Counted from the first letter of the stretch, positions 16,795 through 25,796 are shown. The stretch: 40,045 nucleotides of DNA from Pseudomonadota bacterium (GCA_016201105.1 JACQDN010000038.1:1-40045), one strand, 5' to 3'. Made by a program: numbers and translations. The notes: a model not told the origin generated them from the letters alone.

Positions 16795-16946
16795 ACCCTC
16801 CCCTTGAGGGAGGGTCGAAATTTGCAAACGCGAAAGCGTGAGCGAATTTCGGGGAGGGGTCAATTCGCACGACATGACGGGACCCCTCCCCGAAATATTC
16901 TCGTGCGATGCACTCGAATATTTCGACCCTCCCTCAAGGGGAGGGT
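16795..16946. repeat. Structured intergenic palindromic repeat, copy 2
   Basis: Same architecture as the element at 5321: outer arms CCCTCCCCTTGAGGGAGGGT and complement, inner arms CGGGGAGGGGTC and GACCCCTCCCCG. The small inner stems differ: on the left AAATT...ACGC-GAAA-GCGT...AATTT, on the right (minus strand) AAATATTC-GA-GTGC-ATC-GCAC-GA-GAATATTT. It lies between the carboxylesterase start and the kup stop, so it is after kup and upstream of... the esterase gene's reading end is elsewhere; here it sits 5' of the esterase and 3' of nothing on plus. Confidence 0.88.
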
Positions 16947-16959
16947 TGTTATCTCAATG

Positions 16960-18915
16960 CTAAATCGTCACCTGCGTGCCCAATTCCACGACGCGGTTGG
17001 GGGGCAGATGATAAAAGCGCGCGGGCGACAGGGCCGAGGTGGCCAGGCGCACATAAAGCCAGGTGCGCCAGCGTCCCAGCACCGGATTGGCATCCGGCAC
17101 CAGGGTTTCGTGACCGATGAAGAACGTCGTTGCGTCGACATCGATGGCGATGCCCTGACGGCGCGCCTCCTTCAGAGCCTCGGGCACGTCCGGCGTTTCA
17201 AAGAAGCCATGGCGAATGGTGACGGCGAAAAAGCCCTTGCCCAGCTTCTTCACTTCGATCCGCTTCTCCTTGGGCACGATCGGCGTGTCCTCGACCTCGA
17301 CATGGGCCAGGATCACGCGCTCATGCAGCACCTTGTTGTGTTTCAGATTGTGCAGCAGCGCGGTGGGAACGGCCCTGCCCCGCGCGGCCATGAACACCGC
17401 CGTGCCCGCGACGCGCAGCGGCGTCTTGTCGGCGCGCTCGAGGAAAAGATCGAGCGGCATGGATTCGTTGCGGATGCGCTCGACATGGGCCCGCCGACCG
17501 ATGCGCCAGGTTTCCATGACGACAAACACGCCCATTGCGATGACGATGGGCAGCCAACCGCCTTGTGGAATCTTCAGACTGTTGGACGCAAAGAAGGTGA
17601 TGTCGATCAGTGCGAAGAGGCCGAACACTAAAATCGCCAGCTTAACGCCCCATTTCCATTGGCGTGCGGCGACGATGGAAACATGGAAGGTATCGATCGC
17701 CATGACACCCGTCACCGCGATGCCATAGGCCGCGGCCAGATTGCCCGAGCTTCTGAAGATCAGAACGATGAGCACCACGCCGATGCAAAGCAGGATGTTC
17801 ACCATCGGCACGTAGATCTGGCCGTATACGGTTGCCGAGGTGTGGCGGATTTCCATACGCGGCAGACGTCCGAGCTGGACCGCTTGCCGCGTCATCGAAA
17901 AGACACCGGAGATCACGGCCTGCGAGGCGATGACGCCCGCCGCCGTCGCGAGCAGGACGAGCGGATAGTGCGCCCAGGCCGGCGCCACGGAATAGAATGC
18001 TATCGGGGTCAGGTTGGGGTTAAGCAGAAGGGCCGCCCCTTGTCCGAAATAGTTGAGCAACAGCGACGGCAGCACAATGTAGAGCCAGGCGCGCTGAATG
18101 GGCTTGCGTCCGAAGTGGCCCATATCGGCATAGAGGGCTTCGCACCCTGTAACCGCGAGCACCACGGAGCCGAGCGCGACAAACGCCGTCCACGGTTCGT
18201 GAAAGAAAAGCGCGGCGGCGTAGGTCGGCGAAATCGCCCAGAAGATGCCTGGCACTTTCACGATGGAGAGCAATCCGAGCGTGGCGAGGACCAGGAACCA
18301 TATCGCCATGACCGGTCCGAACACGCGGCCGATCTTGGCGGTGCCGCGACTTTGCATCACGAAGATTCCAATTAGAATTATCAGCGTCAGCGGCATCACC
18401 AGATGCTCGAAGGATTCGCTTCCCACGCCCAAACCTTCCACGGCGCTGAGCACCGTGATGGCGGGCGTCAGCATGCCGTCGCCGTAGAACAGCGCGAGGC
18501 CGACCAGCGCCGCGACGCCGATCATGTTCTTGATATTCCGTCCGATACGCGGCGAGCGATGGGCCAGTGCCGCCAACGCCAGCACGCCGCCTTCGCCGTT
18601 GTTGTCGGCGCGCATGATGAGCAGCACATATTTGAGCGTGACCACGATGATGAGCGACCAGAAGATCAGCGACAGCGCGCCCATGATCGCAACCGCATGC
18701 GCAATGTTGCCGCCCGTCGCGAGCACGGTCTCGCGCATTGCATAAAGCGGGCTGGTGCCGATGTCGCCGAACACCACGCCGAGCGCGCCAAGCGTCAGCG
18801 CGAATTGCCGTCCCGAGAAGTGGTGGCTTCCCGCATTGGCGGATTTCAGCCGTGAGACAGCGTCGTCTCCGCCGCCGGCCGATGTGTCAGGCGCGATAAT
18901 CTGGGGTTCGGTCAC
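16960..18915 (-). CDS. kup: Low-affinity K+ uptake protein Kup
   Basis: A 651-residue inner-membrane K+/H+ symporter of the KUP/HAK/KT family. The N-terminal GVVFGDIGTSPLYAM (46-60) and DNNGEGGVLALAAL (about 104-117) are family signatures, followed by about twelve membrane segments up to residue 450 and a soluble C-terminal domain. Length is close to E. coli Kup (622 aa). The first codon is GTG; no strong ribosome site is visible before it, so the exact start is open, but downstream starts would begin to cut into the conserved region. The upstream 212 bp, to the CHAP lipoprotein gene, holds no gene that I trust. Confidence 0.94.
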   Translation of the reverse strand: MTEPQIIAPDTSAGGGDDAVSRLKSANAGSHHFSGRQFALTLGALGVVFGDIGTSPLYAMRETVLATGGNIAHAVAIMGALSLIFWSLIIVVTLKYVLLIMRADNNGEGGVLALAALAHRSPRIGRNIKNMIGVAALVGLALFYGDGMLTPAITVLSAVEGLGVGSESFEHLVMPLTLIILIGIFVMQSRGTAKIGRVFGPVMAIWFLVLATLGLLSIVKVPGIFWAISPTYAAALFFHEPWTAFVALGSVVLAVTGCEALYADMGHFGRKPIQRAWLYIVLPSLLLNYFGQGAALLLNPNLTPIAFYSVAPAWAHYPLVLLATAAGVIASQAVISGVFSMTRQAVQLGRLPRMEIRHTSATVYGQIYVPMVNILLCIGVVLIVLIFRSSGNLAAAYGIAVTGVMAIDTFHVSIVAARQWKWGVKLAILVFGLFALIDITFFASNSLKIPQGGWLPIVIAMGVFVVMETWRIGRRAHVERIRNESMPLDLFLERADKTPLRVAGTAVFMAARGRAVPTALLHNLKHNKVLHERVILAHVEVEDTPIVPKEKRIEVKKLGKGFFAVTIRHGFFETPDVPEALKEARRQGIAIDVDATTFFIGHETLVPDANPVLGRWRTWLYVRLATSALSPARFYHLPPNRVVELGTQVTI

Positions 18916-19127
18916 GATGGTTCAGATGGTTGTCCGCTAGGCGAAACGAAGGAAGCGCCGCGTCTGCTCCGGCAAGGCCGTCAGGCTTTCGATCCGCAAA
19001 TTTGGCCGCAAATCCAAAGACGGCTCCCCGAAAAGGAGCGGGACCATATTCCTGCGCCGACCGCATCAAAAGAGGGCGAGGCACAATGGCGCAGATTTTG
19101 TCTTAACGTCTTGATTTCGATGAGATT

Positions 19128-19709
19128 TCAGCTGGAAGCCGGAGAACCGGCCAGCATGGCGACCACGTCCCCGCCGGGCCCTGGGCCGATAAAGCCCTCA
19201 ACGGCGTAGATCTTGAGGCCCCAGGCATTGGTGCGCGGGTTCCAGACTTTGACCGAGCTCCAGTCGTTATCGGCGCTCACGTCCACCACCGGATCGTCCG
19301 TCAGGATCGAGCCGTCATTGAACCAGTTGGCGTGATCGACGCGAATCTCGCGCTCAGTGTCCATCGCGCTTACGACTGCCAAATGCGCGCGGTTGGGGCC
19401 GGCATAACCGGCAAGCACCATCACCGAGCCGAGAACCGGTGTGGGAGAGCGCGTGAATTTTCCGGCGGCTTTCTGCCACCACGTCCAAGCGTCGCCGAAA
19501 ATTGTGATGCCGGAATGCGCGCGCGCATAAGGCACGCATTGCATCGGACTGGAATCATCTTCGTTGCCCAGCCGCGCTTGGCGATCTGTGTCGCTCTTGG
19601 ACGGACTCGCAAGATCGTCGGCGAAATAGGTGTCGGGCGAACTCGCACACGCCGTCAGCAGCATGGAAAAAGCGGCCGCCACCGCGAGCCGGAGGAAAGA
19701 CTCAGCCAT
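19128..19709 (-). CDS. CHAP-domain lipoprotein
   Basis: A 193-residue protein with a lipoprotein signal (LLTAC, lipidated Cys21) and a CHAP-type papain-like fold. Probable catalytic residues are Cys58 in MQCVPYAR and His109 in RAHLAVV, with a polar residue in VDHANW (Asn128) in the usual third place. CHAP proteins are amidases or endopeptidases on peptidoglycan or glutathionyl compounds; the anchored form suggests work on cell wall from the membrane side. GAGGGG lies 7 nt before the ATG. Same strand as the downstream kup and the upstream GT2 gene, but with gaps of over 100 bp, so an operon is not assured. Confidence 0.85.
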   Translation of the reverse strand: MAESFLRLAVAAAFSMLLTACASSPDTYFADDLASPSKSDTDRQARLGNEDDSSPMQCVPYARAHSGITIFGDAWTWWQKAAGKFTRSPTPVLGSVMVLAGYAGPNRAHLAVVSAMDTEREIRVDHANWFNDGSILTDDPVVDVSADNDWSSVKVWNPRTNAWGLKIYAVEGFIGPGPGGDVVAMLAGSPASS

Positions 19710-19857
19710 CGAAAGCCCCTCGATTACCCGCTCAAGCAGCAGCGACCGTGCATATAGCGTAGTCCCGCTGCGCTCAAAACGGCGTTAGCCCGATTCCTCG
19801 AATTCGAACTACTAAAATTTGAATCAAACCGTCCCGAACCCAGCTTGAGTCCCGGTT

Positions 19858-21303
19858 TTACTCGCCCGGACCTGCGTCCCTCGCCGGAATACGGGCCGCC
19901 GCCCCGTTCCAGCCCATCGCGCCGATGGAAAGAAGACCCGCCGCCGCGAAGAAGAAGAACGGCAGGCTCCAGGCCTGTTCGGCCAACGCAAAAATCGGCA
20001 GGAACACGCCGGCCGTCAACTCAGGACTGCCGCGCCAGGATCCGGTGATCGCCGCGCCCGCTTTGGGCGTGCGGGCAAACACCATTTGCGCATTGGAGAA
20101 GGCTTCATAGGTCGCGCGCGTGTTGGAAAGAACCAGGCCGCTGGGAAACATGATGGCAAGCACCAGCGTCAGCGGCAGGTGCTTTTCCTTCTGCCGTCCC
20201 AGCATCGCCTGGCCGAGGAAGAGGTAGCCGACCGTCGCAAGAAGTCCGAGCGCGGTGACAAGAAGTCCAAGCCGCGCCACGACCTCGATATAATTCACGC
20301 CCAACGACATCAAACTGAGGCTGATGACGACGCTGGTGCCGGCGAGCGTATAGAATGCGAACTGGCAGATTTGCATCGTCACGACGAGCTTTTTCCAAAC
20401 CGGCCAGGCGCTCATCCAGATTTCCGGCAACAGTTTGCGCGCCACTTGCGCATGGCCTTTGGTCCAGCGTGCCTGCTGGGCGCGCCACGCCGCTGCCGTC
20501 TCCGGCAATTCGCCCGGCACTTCGAGATCGGAGATCATCGCCGCGCGCCAACCCTTGAGCGCACAGCGCACGCTCAAGTCGAGATCTTCGGTGAGCGTGT
20601 CGCCGGTCCAGCCGCCGCCATTGTCGATGGCTTCTCTGCTCCACACCCCGGCCGTGCCGTTAAACGAAATCGGAATGCCGGCGCGCACGCGCGCTTCCTG
20701 CTCCACGGCAAAATGACTGTCGAGCAGCAGGCCTTGCGCGCGCGTCAGCCAGTTGCGGCCGCGGTTGGCGTGACCCCAGCGCGCCTGCACGAAGGCCAAA
20801 CCGGAATCGGCGACCAGCGCGGGCACGGTGCGACGCAGGAAATCGGACGGCGGCACGAAGTCCGCATCGAACACCGCCACATAGGGCGCGTCGGAATGCT
20901 TGAGGCCGAAGGCGAGATTGCCGGCCTTGAAACCGGAACGCTCGCCGCGGCGCATGATGGAAATGTTCGTCCCTTCGGGAACGATATCTTCAATGGCTTC
21001 CCGCAACGCTTGATGTTTATGCGCGGGACCGTCGTCCAGAACCTGGATTTCCAGTTTGTCGCGCGGCCAGTCCAGCCGCGCGGCGGCGGCGGCCACGCGC
21101 ACGGCAAGCGCGCCTTCATCGCACACCGGCAATTGCACCAAGACGCGCGGCAGCGCCTCATCGGGGAGTCTGGGAACGCGCACGCGGCAGGCTGGCGCGA
21201 AGTATCGAATGAGGGCGAGAGCGCCCAGCTGCAGCGATGCAAGCGCCAGCAAAATCAGGACGACGGTCAGCACAGACTGCAGGAAAAGCGATAAGCCGGC
21301 CAT
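19858..21303 (-). CDS. Membrane glycosyltransferase family 2 (cellulose synthase-like)
   Basis: A 481-residue processive-type GT2 enzyme. One N-terminal membrane helix (8-32) precedes the catalytic domain with LDDG (89-92), DAD (146-148), TED (238-240) and QQARW (276-280), the D, DxD, D, Q(Q/R)xRW set of cellulose, glucomannan and related synthases. Four to five C-terminal membrane helices follow (about 305-470). It probably polymerises or transfers sugars from a nucleotide donor at the inner membrane; donor and product cannot be told. ATG at 21303 is preferred; an in-frame GTG lies at 21324. No cellulose cofactor gene (bcsB, PilZ) is adjacent. Confidence 0.9.
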   Translation of the reverse strand: MAGLSLFLQSVLTVVLILLALASLQLGALALIRYFAPACRVRVPRLPDEALPRVLVQLPVCDEGALAVRVAAAAARLDWPRDKLEIQVLDDGPAHKHQALREAIEDIVPEGTNISIMRRGERSGFKAGNLAFGLKHSDAPYVAVFDADFVPPSDFLRRTVPALVADSGLAFVQARWGHANRGRNWLTRAQGLLLDSHFAVEQEARVRAGIPISFNGTAGVWSREAIDNGGGWTGDTLTEDLDLSVRCALKGWRAAMISDLEVPGELPETAAAWRAQQARWTKGHAQVARKLLPEIWMSAWPVWKKLVVTMQICQFAFYTLAGTSVVISLSLMSLGVNYIEVVARLGLLVTALGLLATVGYLFLGQAMLGRQKEKHLPLTLVLAIMFPSGLVLSNTRATYEAFSNAQMVFARTPKAGAAITGSWRGSPELTAGVFLPIFALAEQAWSLPFFFFAAAGLLSIGAMGWNGAAARIPARDAGPGE

Positions 21304-21479
21304 GGCGTTACGTTCGGACCCCACTCTTTTCCGAAGTTAGCGCCGCCGTTCGACCGGCGGACTGCGGAAATTTTAGTCGCGCAGGAAGAACGCGCCCGAC
21401 TGGACTTTGGATCGGGGGAATTTGCTTGGCCGCCCGATCTTTCGCAAGGCCCGTCTCAAAACCCTTTATAAGCGGCTGT

Positions 21480-22613
21480 TTAGTCCAGGGTCCGGCGGAA
21501 TCTCGCCATCGCCACGGCTCCGGCGGCGAACATAAAGAGAATAAGAGGCCACAGCTGGGGCCAGATTTCGGCAAATCCGTTCCCTTTCAGCAGGATACCC
21601 CGGACGATCCTCAGGAAATGGGTCAGCGGCAGCACCTGGCCGATGGCCTGGGCCCATTCGGGCATGCCGTCGAAGGGAAACATGAAGCCGGAAAGCATCA
21701 GCGAGGGCAGAAAGAAAAAGAAGGACATCTGCATCGCCTGAAGCTGGCTCTCGGCGATGGTGGAGAAGGTGTAGCCGACCGCCAGATTGGCGATGATGAA
21801 GAAGGTGATCCCCACGCTCAGAAGCGTCAGAGAACCCCACATCGGTACCTGGAAAATAAAATAAGCCGCCAGCAGGACCAGGGTGACCTGCACCGCGCCC
21901 ATGAAAATGTACGGCGTGATCTTGCCGATCATGACTTCGATCGGCGTTGCCGGCATCGCCAGCAGATTTTCATAAGTGCCGCGCTCGCGTTCGCGCGTCA
22001 CCGCCATGGAGGTGATGAGCGTCATCGTCATGGTGAGAATGACGCCCAGTAACCCAGGCACGATGTTGTACTGGGTGTTGGATTCCGGATTGTAGAGAAG
22101 ATGCGATACCGTCTGAAAAGGCGGCGGGCCTTGCACGCGACCCGCGAGCGGACCTTTGAGATCGTCGCGCAACGCAGTCTGGGAAAGTCCATTGAACGCC
22201 GCCAGTGCATAAGCGCCGGCGGACGGATCGGTCGCATCGCTCTCGATGACGATGCTGGGGCTCGAGCCGCGCACGATATCGCGCGTAAAGTTTACCGGAA
22301 TCTCGACGACGAAGGTGACGTCGCCTTTCTGCAAAAGTTCGCGCGCATGGGCGGGAGAATTGGTTTCTTCCACGATGCGGAAATAGCTGGAGTTGGCCAG
22401 CGCCGCGACGATCGAGCGGCCGAACGGACCGGGATCGTCGATGGCGATGGCGGTGGGAAGGTTCTTCGGATTGAGATTGATCGCATAGCCGAACAGCATC
22501 AGCTGCATCAGCGGCACGCCCACCATCATCGCGAAGGTGAGCGGGTCGCGCCGCATCTGGATGAATTCCTTCATCAGCATGGAAAAAAGCCTGAGGAACG
22601 AGAAGCGTTTCAT
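21480..22613 (-). CDS. ABC-2 type transporter permease
   Basis: A 377-residue permease of the ABC2_membrane_3 type (YhhJ/YbhR-like). One membrane helix near 26-46 is followed by a large periplasmic domain (about 50-180) and then five membrane helices, with the characteristic TRERERGTYENLLAMPATP loop (about 214-232) and the LSGFMFPFDGMP segment. It forms the export channel with the ATPase encoded just upstream; its ATG overlaps that gene's TGA (ATGA). Only one permease gene is present, so it probably works as a homodimer. Last gene of the operon; I saw no clear terminator after it. Confidence 0.92.
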   Translation of the reverse strand: MKRFSFLRLFSMLMKEFIQMRRDPLTFAMMVGVPLMQLMLFGYAINLNPKNLPTAIAIDDPGPFGRSIVAALANSSYFRIVEETNSPAHARELLQKGDVTFVVEIPVNFTRDIVRGSSPSIVIESDATDPSAGAYALAAFNGLSQTALRDDLKGPLAGRVQGPPPFQTVSHLLYNPESNTQYNIVPGLLGVILTMTMTLITSMAVTRERERGTYENLLAMPATPIEVMIGKITPYIFMGAVQVTLVLLAAYFIFQVPMWGSLTLLSVGITFFIIANLAVGYTFSTIAESQLQAMQMSFFFFLPSLMLSGFMFPFDGMPEWAQAIGQVLPLTHFLRIVRGILLKGNGFAEIWPQLWPLILFMFAAGAVAMARFRRTLD

Positions 22614-23530
22614 TGCGCTTGTTCCTGCAAATGAATGAAGACGTCTTCGAGGCTCGGCTGCTGCTCGCTGACTTTGAGACCGGATTGGCCGCGCAGCGGC
22701 GCGATCGCGCGCTCGAGGCGGGCGCGATCGCGCCCGCTCACATGCAAAGCCGCGCCGAAGAACGCCGCGTGTTCCACGCCCGGCGTGCGGGAAAGCTGCC
22801 CGATCAGGCGGCGCACGCCCTCCCCTTCGATCACGAACGTGATGAGCTGCGATTGTTCGATAACTTCGCCAACCGTGCCGCGCGCGATGACGTGACCGTT
22901 CAGAATGTAGACGATGCGGTCGCAGCGCTCGGCTTCGTCCATGTAGTGCGTGCTCACCAGAACGGTGATGCCCGCTTCGCTGAGGGTGTGGATCTCTTCC
23001 CAGAAATCGCGCCGCGCTTTGGGATCGACGCCCGCGGTCGGTTCGTCGAGCAGCAGCAGCTTCGGGCTGTGCAGCATGCAGGAGGCGAGCGCCATGCGCT
23101 GCTTCCAGCCGCCCGAGAGTTCGCCCGCCAATTGGTTCTGGCGCTGGACGAGCCCGAGCCGTTCGAGCGTCGCGTCGACTTTCGCCTTGCGGTCGGAGAG
23201 TTCGTAGACGCGCGCGACGAATTCCAGATTTTCGCGGATGGATAGATCTTCCCAGAAGCTGAACCTCTGGGTCATGTAGCCGACTTCGCGCTTGATCTGT
23301 TCGGCTTGCGTGCGAAGGTCGTAGCCCAGGCACGTGCCCTCGCCCGCATCGGCGCGCAGCAAGCCGCACAGCATGCGAATGGTCGTTGTCTTGCCCGATC
23401 CGTTGGGCCCCAGGAAGCCCCACACTTCGCCTTCCGGTACCGCGATATCGACGCCGTCCACCGCGAGCTTCGACCCGAATTGTTTCTTCAGGCCGTGCAC
23501 GTCGATGGCGAGAGTGTCGGGGCTGGTCAT
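22610..23530 (-). CDS. ABC transporter ATP-binding protein
   Basis: A 306-residue ATPase with Walker A GPNGSGKTT (41-49), Q-loop Gln88 (YMTQRFS), signature LSGG (138-141), Walker B LLLLDEPT (158-165) and H-loop His195 (STHYMDEAE). The C-terminal 70 residues are the extra domain common in YhiH/YbhF-type and drug/lipid exporters. It powers the ABC-2 permease encoded next. Start and stop overlap both neighbours by 4 nt (ATGA), so the four genes are one translational unit. Related exporters are half of YhiI-YhiH-YhhJ-type pumps; here only a single nucleotide-binding domain is present. Confidence 0.95.
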   Translation of the reverse strand: MTSPDTLAIDVHGLKKQFGSKLAVDGVDIAVPEGEVWGFLGPNGSGKTTTIRMLCGLLRADAGEGTCLGYDLRTQAEQIKREVGYMTQRFSFWEDLSIRENLEFVARVYELSDRKAKVDATLERLGLVQRQNQLAGELSGGWKQRMALASCMLHSPKLLLLDEPTAGVDPKARRDFWEEIHTLSEAGITVLVSTHYMDEAERCDRIVYILNGHVIARGTVGEVIEQSQLITFVIEGEGVRRLIGQLSRTPGVEHAAFFGAALHVSGRDRARLERAIAPLRGQSGLKVSEQQPSLEDVFIHLQEQAQ

Positions 23531-24354
23531 TGCGGAAGCAGTCGCACTTCCGCGGGCTGCCCGGGATGAAGTTTCAAGCCGCCGCTCGCGCGCGCTTCCA
23601 GTTTGAATACGAGTTTCTCGCGATTTTGCTCGCTGAAGATGACGGGCGGAGTGAATTCCTGCTGCTGCGCGATGAAGGTGACGCGCGCGACGAGATTGGG
23701 CGCGCAACCATCGCAGGAAATCGCGACACGGTCGCCCATTTTGACTTTGGCAAATTCGCTTTCGGGCACGAAGAAGCGCACGTAGATGTTTTGCGGCGGC
23801 AGCACGGAAACGACGGGCGATCCGGCCGGCACATATTCGCCGGTGCGGAAATAGATGTCTTCGACGCGCCCGTCGGTCAGCGAAACGACGTCGCGCTGAG
23901 AAAGTTGATACGCAGCGTTTGCCAGCGCGGCTTCGCCTTGCGCTTGCTGCGCCCGGATTTGCGAAATGCGCGCCGCCGCCTGATCGTGGTTCGATTGTGC
24001 GAGATCGAGCGTGGCGCGAGCGCCGGCATTGGCGGCGACGAGTTTGTTTTGCCGCGAAAGTTCTTTCGTCGCGTAGTCCAAATTGGCTTCGGCCTCCCTG
24101 AGCTGCGCTTTGGTTTGCGCGAGCGTCGCTTGGGCTTGCGCGCGCGAGGCTGTCTCGCGCGTGTCGTCGAGCGTGAACAACAACTCGCCGCGCTTTACGT
24201 CTTTGCCGCGCTCCACCGTCATGCGCGACACCCAACCCGCCTGCGGGGCGGCGATGAACGCGTTGTCGCCTTCGGCATACCCCAGCCAGCCGTGATCTTT
24301 CTGTTGCTCGCAGCCCACGAGCAGAATCAGAAAAGCGAGAACCGCGCGCTTCAT
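23527..24354 (-). CDS. HlyD-family membrane fusion lipoprotein
   Basis: A 275-residue periplasmic adaptor. It starts with a lipoprotein signal (LILLVGC, Cys15), then a biotinyl-lipoyl strand with AAPQAGWVSRMTVERGKDVKRGE, a long alpha-hairpin (about 65-150) rich in Ala/Gln/Glu, the returning lipoyl half (SLTDGRVEDIYFRTGEYVPAG) and a beta-barrel region. It resembles YhiI/YbhG adaptors that link an ABC-2 pump to an outer-membrane channel. No TolC-like gene is in the window, so the channel must be encoded elsewhere. The ATG overlaps the tetR stop. Confidence 0.92.
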   Translation of the reverse strand: MKRAVLAFLILLVGCEQQKDHGWLGYAEGDNAFIAAPQAGWVSRMTVERGKDVKRGELLFTLDDTRETASRAQAQATLAQTKAQLREAEANLDYATKELSRQNKLVAANAGARATLDLAQSNHDQAAARISQIRAQQAQGEAALANAAYQLSQRDVVSLTDGRVEDIYFRTGEYVPAGSPVVSVLPPQNIYVRFFVPESEFAKVKMGDRVAISCDGCAPNLVARVTFIAQQQEFTPPVIFSEQNREKLVFKLEARASGGLKLHPGQPAEVRLLPQ

Positions 24355-24998
24355 GCCGCCGCTCCGTCGGGCTTAAAGCCGCGCAGCAGATTTTCGATAT
24401 GGGCCTGAATGAAGCTTTCGTGATCGTAGGGCTCGGGATCCAATTTCTCGAACGTCGAACGCCACAGTCCGGCCAGAAGCAGCGGCGCCACGCAAAGCCG
24501 TGCGGCGTGCTCGGGATTCATCGCGCGAAATTCGCCGCGCGCAATGCCGCGTTCGATCAATCCGCCGAGCGTCGCCAATCCCTTGGCGATGATTTCGAAG
24601 CGGTAGAATCTCGCGAGTTCGGGAAAATTTCCGCTTTCGGCGAGAATGATTTTTGCGAGTTCGAAGCGATCGCCGGTGCAAATCAATCCGCCCATAGTCG
24701 TCAGCGCAAAGCGCAGCAGATCGCGCGTCGAGCCTTCGAAACTGTTCGCGGCTTCGGCGATCTGCGCGATGTTGCTGCCGATGGAAGCGCGCACCAGCGA
24801 TTTGAAGACCGCTTCCTTGCCGTCGAAATAGAGATAGATGGTGCCCTTGGTGAGGCCGGCGCGGGCGGCGATGTCTTCCATCCGCGTCGCGGCGTAGCCT
24901 TTCTCGGCAAACACGCTCAGCGCCGCATCGAGAATCTCCTGCGGACGGGCCTTCTTGCGTCTGCGCCAGCGTTGCGCGCTCGCCATCGCGGTACCCAT
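24351..24998 (-). CDS. TetR-family transcriptional regulator
   Basis: A 215-residue repressor. The N-terminal helix-turn-helix domain (about 18-65) reads ILDAALSVFAEKGYAATRMEDIAARAGLTKGTIYLYFDGKEAVF, a standard TetR pattern, followed by a C-terminal ligand-binding and dimer region similar to AcrR-type regulators. The ATG at 24998 has GGAG 6 nt upstream. It is the first gene of the export operon and probably controls itself and the three transporter genes through the dyad at 25015-25032. The inducer is not known. Confidence 0.93.
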   Translation of the reverse strand: MGTAMASAQRWRRRKKARPQEILDAALSVFAEKGYAATRMEDIAARAGLTKGTIYLYFDGKEAVFKSLVRASIGSNIAQIAEAANSFEGSTRDLLRFALTTMGGLICTGDRFELAKIILAESGNFPELARFYRFEIIAKGLATLGGLIERGIARGEFRAMNPEHAARLCVAPLLLAGLWRSTFEKLDPEPYDHESFIQAHIENLLRGFKPDGAAA

Positions 24999-25014
24999 CT
25001 TGAGCTCCAGTAAA

Positions 25015-25032
25015 TAACTAACCGTTCATTTA
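25015..25032. promoter_or_regulatory. Probable TetR operator
   Basis: The imperfect dyad TAACTAACCGTTCATTTA has six of nine pairs complementary. Its core AACCGTT and TAA/TTA ends resemble operators of AcrR/TetR-type repressors. It overlaps the -10 of the operon promoter, a typical place for repression. Confidence 0.55.
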
Positions 25033-25057
25033 TATTATGGGTGATCGTGAAAGGCAA
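25029..25057 (-). promoter_or_regulatory. Promoter of the tetR-hlyD-ABC operon
   Basis: On the minus strand TTGCCT (25057-25052) is separated by 17 nt from TATAAA (25034-25029), close to the sigma-70 consensus. The start of transcription would be about 25 nt upstream of the tetR ATG. Confidence 0.5.
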
Positions 25058-25130
25058 TTGCGTCGAATCGGCGGGTCGGTCGTGAGATAATCCCGGGATT
25101 CCAGCGAATGCTTCCGCGGGAGGAATGGCC

Positions 25131-25658
25131 ATGAAAAACAGCAGTTTATCTCAGATTGGAGTGTTGTTGGCGGCGGCGTTGGTCTTGTCGGCCTGCGCGG
25201 GTCCCGCGGTCTATCAGGCCAAGGAACCGGGTGGGCGCATCGGCTACACCGATGAGCGGCTGGCCCCCAATCGCTACCGCGTCACCTATTCGGGCAGTTC
25301 GTCGACAAGGCGCGAGACGGTCGAAGATTTTCTGCTGCTCAGGGCCGCCCAGGTCACCCTTGATTCAGGCTTCTCCTACTTTGTCTTCGACACCCGCGAT
25401 ACCGAAGCAAAAACAACCTATTACTCAACGTTCGGTGGCTGGCCCGGATGGCGCGGCTATGGTTGGTATTGGCATAACTGGCCCTTTGGCCCGCCGTTCG
25501 ACGAGGAGGAATCGCGACCGATCACGCGCTACGAAGCCTATGCGGAGATTATTATGCTGAGCGATGCGCAGGCCAAGAGCGAACCGCGCGCACTCAGCGC
25601 CCACGAACTTGTCGATCGCCTAGGACCCCGCGCGGCACCCACTTCACCCTCCCCTTGA
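25131..25658 (+). CDS. CC0125/CC1285-like lipoprotein
   Basis: A 175-residue lipoprotein: signal MKNSSLSQIGVLLAAALVL, lipobox LSAC with Cys22. The body has GRIGYTDERLAPNRYRVTYSG (about 36-56) and RETVEDFLLLRAAQVTLDSGFSYFVF, typical of the Caulobacter CC0125/CC1285 family of unknown function, followed by a Gly/Trp/Tyr-rich stretch. Of two possible starts, the ATG at 25131 lies 7 nt after GGAGG, whereas 25125 is too close to it. The last residues (SPSP) and the TGA come from the palindromic repeat that begins at 25646, so the original C-terminus was probably replaced by the insertion. Confidence 0.85.
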   Translation: MKNSSLSQIGVLLAAALVLSACAGPAVYQAKEPGGRIGYTDERLAPNRYRVTYSGSSSTRRETVEDFLLLRAAQVTLDSGFSYFVFDTRDTEAKTTYYSTFGGWPGWRGYGWYWHNWPFGPPFDEEESRPITRYEAYAEIIMLSDAQAKSEPRALSAHELVDRLGPRAAPTSPSP

Positions 25659-25796
25659 GGGCAGGCTTCGACCCGCCCTTGGGAGGGTCGAAGAATTCGG
25701 AGCGAAGCGAGGGATTTTTCGGGGAGGATGTGGGGCGCCCTGGCTTTCCATATCCTCCCCGAAGCGCTTCGCGCTTCGACCCTCCCGAGGGAGGGT
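25646..25796. repeat. Structured intergenic palindromic repeat, copy 3
   Basis: It begins ACCCTCCCCTTGAGGG and ends CCCTCCCGAGGGAGGGT. The left arm looks duplicated or damaged (a second CGACCCGCCCTTGGGAGGGTCG follows). The inner arms are TTTTTCGGGGAGGAT and ATCCTCCCCGAAGCGC; small stems are AGAATTC..GC-GAA-GC..GGATTTTT on the left and AAGCGC-GAA-GCGCTT (minus strand) on the right. It fills the space between the lipoprotein and IalB-like genes and overlaps the end of the former. Confidence 0.85.

Noticed and set aside
16795..16946. Repeat copy 2 as a promoter or operator of the carboxylesterase gene
   Set aside because: The same element stands in unrelated settings, including between convergent genes, so its place upstream of the esterase (and downstream of nothing transcribed toward it on plus) does not show a specific regulatory role.
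18887..19084. 65-residue minus-strand open frame upstream of and overlapping kup
   Set aside because: No ribosome site, odd composition and overlap with the kup start; no support beyond being open.
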